DNA of 34,699 nt from Microcaldota archaeon (GTDB lineage: Archaea > Micrarchaeota > Micrarchaeia > Micrarchaeales > CABMGC01): contig JAGWHG010000002.1 of assembly GCA_028866975.1 (NCBI GenBank), positions 1-34,699 of the forward strand. Reading direction: 5' to 3'. The notes beneath the pieces are model-generated. The model made no database searches, was not told the origin of the DNA, and saw nothing but the letters and a program-made list of their open reading frames with translations. The position numbers and the translations under genes were made by a program. Below are positions 30,417 to 34,699 of the stretch, piece by piece. Position 1 is the first letter of the stretch. Every line of letters begins with the position of its first letter.

Positions 30417-30698
30417 ATGAAGATTTCTGACATATACCACATGGATATCTACAGTGACTCTGGACAGTACCTAGGAGACGTTCAAGATGTCATTGTCGAT
30501 CTCGAAAGAGGAGAACTCAGCAGGCTCCTGACAATTCCTTGGAAGAACGCCAAGGGCGATGTCAAGGTAGTACTAAGGCAGAAGAGCATCCTATACAAGA
30601 ATGTAAAGAACGTAGGGGATGTTGTTCTTGTGTCTTCACTCCCTGGAGCAAAGTCCGAGGAAGTCTCAAGAGAGGAAGCATCAGATCTCTCAAGGTAA
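30417..30698 (+). CDS. PRC-barrel domain protein
   Basis: A single PRC-barrel, the small beta-barrel found in RNA metabolism and photosynthetic proteins. The opening ISDIYHMDIYSDSGQYLGDVQDVIVDLERGELSRLLTI is the characteristic stretch (DxxGxxLGxVxDxxxD). There is no partner domain, as in many small archaeal PRC proteins. GGTGA sits four bases before the ATG, and TATAATAAA (30389-30397) lies upstream, so the gene has its own promoter. The function in archaea is not established; association with cell division proteins has been reported for some archaeal members. Confidence 0.85.
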   Translation: MKISDIYHMDIYSDSGQYLGDVQDVIVDLERGELSRLLTIPWKNAKGDVKVVLRQKSILYKNVKNVGDVVLVSSLPGAKSEEVSREEASDLSR

Positions 30699-30702
30699 AG
30701 TT

Positions 30703-30730
30703 ATTTTTCTTTTCGGGGTTAAACTCCCCG
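30703..30730. terminator. T-rich run and CGGGG/CCCCG hairpin
   Basis: TTATTTTTCTTTT follows the PRC gene stop. Then comes CGGGG (30714-30718) paired with CCCCG (30726-30730), loop TTAAACT. It lies between convergent genes and probably terminates the rightward transcript. Confidence 0.45.
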
Positions 30731-30761
30731 CCTATTTAACACTGCATCAGCGCAAGCTCTT

Positions 30762-31301
30762 CTATTCCTGCACCGGCTTTGGCAGCCGAACCCCGCGCTG
30801 AGAATTATAGCCTCCCTGGTATGCGTTCTCGACCCTGCTTGTCGCCTTGATGAAGACTATGTGCGCAAAGCGCGACATCGGCTTTAGCCTTATCTTGTAA
30901 GGCGCGTTGTTTATCACTTCCAGCGTTATCGTTCCCTTAAAGCCGGCGTCTATTATCGTCGGCGGCATCGAAAGCCCGTGCCTTGCCCATGTGCTCCTAA
31001 GCTCCACAAAGCCGACAACATCATCTGGCATGCTGATGAACTCGTTTGTGGACAAAAGCACCTGCTCTTTGCCCCCTACAATAATCTCCTTCACGCCCCT
31101 CTCTATCTCAAAGGCGGATTCGATCGTGTCCTTGTCGGTCGGCTCCATCACAAAGCCCTCCTGCATGTGCTTATGCCTTCCTATCTCGTCAGCCAGCCTA
31201 AAATCTATCCCGTTCTCCCGAACAATTGACTCGGCAAAAGGATCGACTATCAGCCGCTTGCTCTTTATCATATTCATTAAGTCGAAGTCTGAAAGTATCA
31301 T
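30762..31301 (-). CDS. dcd: dCTP deaminase
   Basis: Converts dCTP to dUTP (and in bifunctional relatives on to dUMP), feeding thymidylate synthesis. Key residues: RSTWARHGL (about 102-110), IDAGFKGTITLEVIN with the catalytic Glu128, and the C-terminal AYQGGYNSQRGV that closes over the nucleotide. Length 179 is normal. The start ATG at 31301 lies 28 bases from the TATA element at 31322-31329, predicting a leaderless message. Whether it also has dUTPase activity cannot be judged from motif alone. Confidence 0.94.
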   Translation of the reverse strand: MILSDFDLMNMIKSKRLIVDPFAESIVRENGIDFRLADEIGRHKHMQEGFVMEPTDKDTIESAFEIERGVKEIIVGGKEQVLLSTNEFISMPDDVVGFVELRSTWARHGLSMPPTIIDAGFKGTITLEVINNAPYKIRLKPMSRFAHIVFIKATSRVENAYQGGYNSQRGVRLPKPVQE

Positions 31302-31321
31302 CTAAAACCCCCAACGTATTG

Positions 31322-31329
31322 TATAAATA
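31322..31329. promoter_or_regulatory. Shared TATA box for dcd and tRNA-Glu
   Basis: TATAAATA on the plus strand (TATTTATA on the minus strand) lies 37 bases before the tRNA-Glu 5' end and 28 bases before the dcd ATG. No other clear TATA box is in the 57-base spacer. Confidence 0.5.
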
Positions 31330-31358
31330 AATTGGCAGACATAAGGATTAAAGCCTAT

Positions 31359-31432
31359 GCTCCCATCGTCTAGTCCGGTCAAGGACGTGGGGCTTTCAAC
31401 CCTAAAACTCGGGTTCAAATCCCGATGGGAGC
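31359..31432 (+). tRNA. tRNA-Glu (anticodon TTC)
   Basis: Acceptor stem GCTCCCA (31359-31365) pairs perfectly with TGGGAGC (31426-31432). The anticodon stem TGGGG/CCCTA, with one wobble, encloses CTTTCAA, giving TTC. The T arm is TCGGG-TTCAAAT-CCCGA. No intron and no encoded CCA. Confidence 0.93.
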
Positions 31433-31507
31433 ATGACTTTTGGTCAACAAAATCTTCACAATACGGATTTAAACCTCACGCACGTTAAACAACCAAGGGG
31501 CGAGACC

Positions 31508-31903
31508 ATGACGAATTTTGTAACCGTGAGAGACAAGCAGAGCGAAAGTAAGTCGCAGCAGAAAGTGGACACCAAAGCGCTAACAGACACGCTTCTCCAC
31601 AGCAACGACTACAGCAAGAAGGTCTCCACAATAAACCTGCTCGAAAAAGACAATATGCTAGACGGGCCGGTAGCCGTGATACTCTCAAGCGCATTCTCAA
31701 AAGAGATAAGATCGAAGAAGCCGTCATTTTGGCTGCTCGAAAACATAGCGGCCGCAATACACTCCTCAAACACAAGTACAGATTACAAAAGAGAGCAGCT
31801 AAGCAAATTCAGTGAACAGCTCTCAACGCTGCCGGATTCGATGAGCTCTAGGCTGAAAAACGAGATTGATTCCACGCTCTTGAAAAAGCAGCAAAGAAAA
31901 TGA
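31508..31903 (+). CDS. Hypothetical protein, tandem paralogue 1
   Basis: Unrecognised family. The start is the ATG at 31508, after AAGGGGCGAG as ribosome-binding site and GATTTAAAC (31464-31472) as TATA box; the longer reading from 31433 begins right at the tRNA end. The 131-residue product has a Ser/Gln/Lys-rich N-terminus and a helical body. The stretch LEKDNMLDGPVAVILSSAF...KPSFWLLENIAAAIHSSNTSTDYKREQL aligns with the next gene (LKKDKMLDNAAAVFLIQKF...RPSKLLLHSIIDAVVVSDTSGEYKRASL). The two are clearly related by duplication. No membrane segment, no cysteine, no catalytic motif is visible. Confidence 0.7.
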   Translation: MTNFVTVRDKQSESKSQQKVDTKALTDTLLHSNDYSKKVSTINLLEKDNMLDGPVAVILSSAFSKEIRSKKPSFWLLENIAAAIHSSNTSTDYKREQLSKFSEQLSTLPDSMSSRLKNEIDSTLLKKQQRK

Positions 31904-31952
31904 AAAAATCACATTTACGTCGGAAGCAACCCATTTTAGGAAACATTCCCCG

Positions 31953-31976
31953 CTGGCAGATATTTAAATGTGCCAG
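31953..31976. promoter_or_regulatory. TATA box flanked by an inverted repeat (possible operator)
   Basis: CTGGCA (31953-31958) and TGCCAG (31971-31976) flank GATATTTAAATG. The TATA box TATTTAAA (31961-31968) is 46-53 bases from the ATG at 32014. A dimeric repressor binding the two arms would cover the TATA box. Confidence 0.35.
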
Positions 31977-32013
31977 TCGTAGGTAGACTAGTTAGTTTTT
32001 TCAAGGCGACAAA

Positions 32014-32505
32014 ATGAGATTCAAATTTTTCGGGAATAGCGAGCAGCCGCCAGCAAAGGCGGAAACTCAAAGCACGCCGAAATCCGAACCCTATGTTCCG
32101 ATTTACAAAAAGGAGCAGGCGATACTGAACGGGAATTTCACAAAGCAACAGATACTCAATGCTATGGAAAAGGAGGGCGATGTGACTCTCCAGCTGGCAT
32201 ACATAGCAAAACTCAAGAAAGACAAGATGCTCGACAATGCAGCGGCTGTCTTTTTGATCCAAAAGTTCAATGAACAGACAAGGGCCGAAAGGCCGTCAAA
32301 GCTCCTGCTCCATTCCATAATTGACGCAGTGGTGGTATCGGATACGAGTGGCGAATACAAGCGCGCATCTTTAGTATCCATGTCCGTTTCAGCCAAGGAC
32401 ATAAAGGGCTACCTCAGCGAGGTTACGCGCAGCGAAATCCGCACAATGATGGAACTCTCCTCAACAATACAGCAGGCAATACGGGATCCCGAAGAAAAAG
32501 AGTGA
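32014..32505 (+). CDS. Hypothetical protein, tandem paralogue 2
   Basis: Second member of the pair that starts at 31508, in the same orientation but with its own promoter. The first 30 residues (MRFKFFGNSEQPPAKAETQS and on) form a basic/aromatic patch and a Pro/Ser/Thr linker. The homologous helical core spans about residues 42-135, with KKDKMLDNAAAVFLIQKF and SDTSGEYKRASL as the best-matching parts. The protein has 163 residues, no cysteine and no membrane helix, although FKFFG could contact membrane. Its stop directly touches the convergent membrane-protein gene. Function is unknown; a paired partner of paralogue 1 is possible. Confidence 0.7.
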   Translation: MRFKFFGNSEQPPAKAETQSTPKSEPYVPIYKKEQAILNGNFTKQQILNAMEKEGDVTLQLAYIAKLKKDKMLDNAAAVFLIQKFNEQTRAERPSKLLLHSIIDAVVVSDTSGEYKRASLVSMSVSAKDIKGYLSEVTRSEIRTMMELSSTIQQAIRDPEEKE

Positions 32506-33171
32506 CTACTTTATTTTGTGTGCAGCCCTGAACTCTTCATGGAATGCAATGCCCGAGTGGTAGAGCATGAAAGCGCCCGTCACCGCAAACACGATTATTA
32601 TAGATATCGAGGCGACCACAAAAGACATCGCCTGGAATGCCGGCGGGTTTGTGTAGGCAAGATTTGCCAGGGAGAATGCGGCTACAACGAATGCCACCCA
32701 AAGAGCAAGGGATGCGAATCCGATTTCATAGTAGCTGTGCCCGAATATTGCATTTAGGAATGTGTATGTTAGCAGAAGTATGCCGCCGACGCTGAACAGC
32801 ACCATCAAGGATGCCTGCGCAGGCACCAACGTGACCGGCAGCGCAAACAGTATCGCACCTATCGCCAGGGTTATCATGAAGACCCCGATATTGCGCGAAT
32901 GCCTGCCATGTTCCTTCTCGTTCATGACGCCCATTACAGAAATGTGGCCGCTGGCCACAACGCCGACAACTAATCCTACGGCAAGCGCGAGCAGCACCCC
33001 CCACATGAGGAAGATGTTGACAACGCTGCCGACGAAATTCTGCACAAGGAGCGTAGAGAAGACAAAACCGATGGCATAGAAGATGCCGAGCATTACAAGC
33101 ACAAGCCCGATCGAGCGCCTGTTCTGCTCTGCCCAGAACTTTCTGACATGCGGACGCGCGTGCCTAACCAT
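32506..33171 (-). CDS. Six-helix integral membrane protein, unknown family
   Basis: I do not recognise it. About six hydrophobic helices are visible: SIGLVLVMLGIFYAIGFVF, NIFLMWGVLLALAVGLVVGVV, GVFMITLAIGAILFALPVTLV, LMVLFSVGGILLLTYTFLNA, IGFASLALWVAFVVAAFSLA and FVVASISIIIVFAVTGAFML. The N-terminus (MVRHARPHVRKFWAEQNRR) is strongly basic and thus cytosolic by the positive-inside rule. The C-terminus is EFRAAHKIK. The loop between helices 2 and 3 carries NEKEHGRHSR. A TTTTATAT (minus strand, 33198-33205) lies 27-34 bases from the ATG, giving an almost leaderless message. It lies next to the prepilin peptidase but with its own promoter. Confidence 0.75.
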   Translation of the reverse strand: MVRHARPHVRKFWAEQNRRSIGLVLVMLGIFYAIGFVFSTLLVQNFVGSVVNIFLMWGVLLALAVGLVVGVVASGHISVMGVMNEKEHGRHSRNIGVFMITLAIGAILFALPVTLVPAQASLMVLFSVGGILLLTYTFLNAIFGHSYYEIGFASLALWVAFVVAAFSLANLAYTNPPAFQAMSFVVASISIIIVFAVTGAFMLYHSGIAFHEEFRAAHKIK

Positions 33172-33214
33172 TCGAATCGCTATGATACCGAATTAACAAT
33201 ATAAAATCCTTGCC

Positions 33215-34087
33215 CTACACCAGGTACAAAAGCACGTTGCCGAACAAGAGCGCTACCAAAACGCCAATGAGGGTCGGAAAAGCCAGAGGTATCGCATTCT
33301 TGTATACAGGTATCTTTCTTTTCACATTGGAGATCCTTGCAATGATGCCCTTAGTCGCCAATCTCCCAAAGCTGCGCGAGCGCCTCCTAAAATATGCGAT
33401 ATCCCCCTTGCTCATCAAATCTATCGCTATTATGTCACCGTCATCAAGCTCCTTGGGATAGACGCTCCTTACCATCTGCATCATTATCCTCTTCTCATAA
33501 AGCACCATTATCGCTGAAGGTATGGCGACAAGAGCCACCACGATCATCGAGGCGATGCCCGCGCCGAGCAGATATGCATCGAAGAGGAAGAGCGCAGCAT
33601 AGGCGACAAGCATTATGGCAGCCTTGACAAAATTGTTCTTGTGCACGCCTTTCAAAGACAGAGCCCCCTTCCCATATCCAGAAAGATAGGAGATTGGCAC
33701 AAGTATCACCGCAGCAATTCCCGTAGCTATGAATACGGAGAGAATGAAAGGAAGATTGAACTGAAGGGCGCTAGAAAGATAGGGCGCCGGCTGCATCGGC
33801 AAAAGCAGCGATATCGCCACGAACTCAAATCCGTCGCCCAGGCCGAGCTGCCCTATCCTATAGAGGAAATATGACAGCGCACCGACGATTATGGCCACAA
33901 GCGCGCTGTATTCCATCTCCTGCACGCCAAGAGTTAGGGTGAATGCAATGCCAATCGCCACGCTCGCATATGCCACAATGTCTGGTATGTCGCGCTTGTT
34001 GAAAAGATCGTAGCCGGCATAGATTATTGCAATTGCGACAAGGACCAATATCCTGATGGTGTTGACGTCGAAAAGAGGCAAAGCCAT
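33215..34087 (-). CDS. Archaeal prepilin/preflagellin peptidase-like protein (A24 aspartic protease)
   Basis: Membrane aspartyl protease that cleaves class III signal peptides of archaeal pilins. The two catalytic-type aspartates are Asp27 in YDLFNKRDIPD and Asp85 in the GLGDG motif, both at the cytosolic ends of helices. Seven to eight hydrophobic segments are present. At 290 residues it is larger than PibD/FlaK; the extra part is a cytosolic insert (ELDDGDIIAIDLMSKGDIAYFRRRSRSFGRL) before the last helix. No pilin or archaellum gene is within the window. Its ATG lies 38 bases from a TATA box shared with the opposite small ORF. Confidence 0.8.
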   Translation of the reverse strand: MALPLFDVNTIRILVLVAIAIIYAGYDLFNKRDIPDIVAYASVAIGIAFTLTLGVQEMEYSALVAIIVGALSYFLYRIGQLGLGDGFEFVAISLLLPMQPAPYLSSALQFNLPFILSVFIATGIAAVILVPISYLSGYGKGALSLKGVHKNNFVKAAIMLVAYAALFLFDAYLLGAGIASMIVVALVAIPSAIMVLYEKRIMMQMVRSVYPKELDDGDIIAIDLMSKGDIAYFRRRSRSFGRLATKGIIARISNVKRKIPVYKNAIPLAFPTLIGVLVALLFGNVLLYLV

Positions 34088-34118
34088 GCAAACAGCTACA
34101 GGATTGTTGTAGAAAAGA

Positions 34119-34126
34119 TTTAAATA
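34119..34126. promoter_or_regulatory. Shared TATA box, prepilin peptidase and small ORF
   Basis: TTTAAATA in GATTTAAATATC. It lies 39 bases from the peptidase ATG on the minus strand and 41 bases from the ATG at 34160 on the plus strand, so both messages would have leaders of about 10 bases. Confidence 0.45.
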
Positions 34127-34159
34127 TCACCACAGTTACAATAAGTTCAGAGTGCGACT

Positions 34160-34267
34160 ATGCAAGCTATCTGGAACACTAAGCATGTGTACAGGTTTGT
34201 AGCGAGCATAGCCCAGTTGTGCCTCTTTATCATCGTCGGCAATTCAATGTTGCCTGCGAGCGCATAA
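34160..34267 (+). CDS. Possible 35-aa single-helix membrane peptide
   Basis: A short ORF too small for routine gene calling. It encodes MQAIWNTKHVYRFVASIAQ, then the hydrophobic LCLFIIVGN, and ends SMLPASA. The pattern (basic/polar N-region, hydrophobic core, AxA-like end) resembles a free signal peptide or a tiny membrane peptide. A TATA box lies 41 bases upstream. The stop codon lies in the left arm of the hairpin that also contains the next start codon. It could be a leader peptide controlling the downstream winged-helix gene, a toxin-like peptide or chance. Confidence 0.4.
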   Translation: MQAIWNTKHVYRFVASIAQLCLFIIVGNSMLPASA

Positions 34268-34302
34268 GATCCGAAAGTCTTTTTTTGGTGGTGTCTTATG
34301 CG
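34261..34302 (+). promoter_or_regulatory. Hairpin covering the start codon of the winged-helix gene
   Basis: CGCATAAGA (34261-34269) and TCTTATGCG (34294-34302) are a perfect 9-bp inverted repeat. The right arm contains the ATG at 34298-34300. The left arm contains the stop codon of the small ORF. The loop holds a run of seven T and the ribosome-binding GGTGGTG (34287-34293). Confidence 0.45.
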
Positions 34303-34660
34303 TGCGATATATAGAGAGTATACGGAACAAAAGCCTGTTGCGGTAGTGAAAAGGCGAAAGGAGCAGATAATCATTGCCGAGATAGGGTTCGAGGAGATTG
34401 CGACAGCTACGAGCTTTGTCGAGTACGTCTACGAGAAGTACGGGTTCTCGCGGTCGTGCATCTGGTACAACCTAAAGAAGCTCAAGCACCGCGGTGTCTT
34501 GGATTTTGCTGAAAAGAGCGAGTCGGAGGTCTACAAGCCTCTGTATCTGACAGATGTGGGAGTGGGAACTCTGAGGGCAATGCTATCACATAGCGCCGCT
34601 GCCCCGGTGGCGGCGCAACCCTCACGGGTTGCTCCTCAGATAAGGTACGGCCTTGCATAA
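34298..34660 (+). CDS. Winged-helix DNA-binding protein (120 aa)
   Basis: Small transcription-factor-like protein of no recognised named family. The helix-turn-helix and wing lie at residues ~40-85: FVEYVYEKYGFSRSCIWYNLKKLKHRGVLDFAEKSE, then VYKPLYLTDVGVGTLRAM. The N-terminal 25 residues are basic (VKRRKEQ). The Ala/Pro-rich C-terminus (SAAAPVAAQPSRVAP) is encoded by sequence that also folds into two strong hairpins, so it may be shaped by RNA structure rather than protein function. GGTGGTG four bases before the ATG is the ribosome-binding site, but the ATG itself is in a stem. The protein could repress its own mRNA or the small ORF. Confidence 0.7.
   Translation: MRAIYREYTEQKPVAVVKRRKEQIIIAEIGFEEIATATSFVEYVYEKYGFSRSCIWYNLKKLKHRGVLDFAEKSESEVYKPLYLTDVGVGTLRAMLSHSAAAPVAAQPSRVAPQIRYGLA
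34593..34632 (+). other. Two tandem strong hairpins in the 3' coding end
   Basis: GCGCCGC (34593-34599)/GCGGCGC (34610-34616), extendable inside the loop to about ten pairs; then GCAACCC (34615-34621)/GGGTTGC (34626-34632) with loop TCAC. They share two bases, so only one complete hairpin can form at a time or the two stack. Confidence 0.45.
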
Positions 34661-34670
34661 AGCCGTTTTT
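34647..34670 (+). terminator. Hairpin followed by T run
   Basis: ACGGC (34647-34651) pairs with GCCGT (34662-34666), followed at once by TTTTT. It resembles a bacterial intrinsic terminator and overlaps the stop codon of the winged-helix gene. Confidence 0.4.
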
Positions 34671-34680
34671 GGGTGGGCAC

Positions 34681-34699
34681 ATGTCGATTGATAGGTACT
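34681..34699 (+). CDS. Possible start of a further gene (truncated by the window)
   Basis: ATG at 34681 opens a frame MSIDRY that runs off the window. GGTGGG (34672-34677) sits three bases before it as a ribosome-binding site. Six codons are too few to identify anything. Confidence 0.3.

Noticed and set aside
1..34699. CRISPR arrays, rRNA genes, insertion sequences or a toxin-antitoxin pair
   Set aside because: No repeat-spacer pattern, rRNA signature, transposase or recognisable toxin pair was seen in the window.

Overview
The window looks like chromosomal core sequence from an ultrasmall archaeon, most likely a Micrarchaeota (ARMAN-type) lineage. Archaeal information genes dominate: TFE, GINS, RadA, Dph5, Taw1, eL42, aIF2-alpha, prefoldin-beta, an Lhr-like helicase, a beta-CASP nuclease and a Sulfolobus-type SSB. 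Promoters are archaeal TATA boxes, several spaced for leaderless mRNAs, and the tRNAs lack an encoded CCA. The tRNA-splicing endonuclease is a single chain with a duplicated half, like the three-unit epsilon-type enzyme described from ARMAN archaea. A bacterial-type DNA gyrase is also present. The lineage is inferred; no 16S rRNA gene is in view.

Layout: 1-826 SSB and peroxiredoxin (+). 849-3035 a phosphoribosyltransferase and a beta-CASP nuclease (-). 3112-5750 a membrane-tethered winged-helix protein and the split ADP-forming acyl-CoA synthetase (+). 5760-8942 a leftward five-gene run: Mre11-like nuclease, DHH phosphoesterase, prefoldin-beta and two unknowns. 9009-13908 a rightward run: winged-helix protein, large surface protein, Lhr-like helicase. 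13909-18261 gyrB-gyrA (-), abutting the helicase with no spacer. 18413-19729 a cyclic-2,3-diphosphoglycerate-synthetase-like protein, then tRNA-Lys, a probable integrase remnant, TFE and an intron-containing initiator tRNA. 21159-23467 GINS, eL42, aIF2-alpha and PAC2. 23501-24686 tRNA-Gly, an unknown gene and a DUF92-type membrane protein. 24687-24998 a gene-free stretch with strong RNA-like hairpins. 24999-30698 RadA, Dph5, a flippase-like membrane protein, Taw1, EndA, HIT and PRC-barrel proteins. 30762-34699 dCTP deaminase, tRNA-Glu, two tandem paralogues of an unrecognised family, a six-helix membrane protein, a prepilin peptidase, a tiny membrane ORF and a winged-helix gene with unusual RNA structure at both ends.

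Functional links: tRNA maturation is represented on both the enzyme and substrate side (EndA plus an intron in the initiator tRNA; Taw1 for wybutosine-type bases). Dph5 modifies elongation factor 2. Replication and repair genes (SSB, GINS, RadA, gyrase, Mre11-like, Lhr) are scattered. The acyl-CoA synthetase suggests ATP formation from acyl-CoA.

The least explained parts are the 34.1-34.7 kb region, the paralogue pair at 31.5-32.5 kb, the hairpins at 24.75-24.93 kb and the integrase-like fragment beside tRNA-Lys. No CRISPR array, rRNA or intact mobile element is visible.
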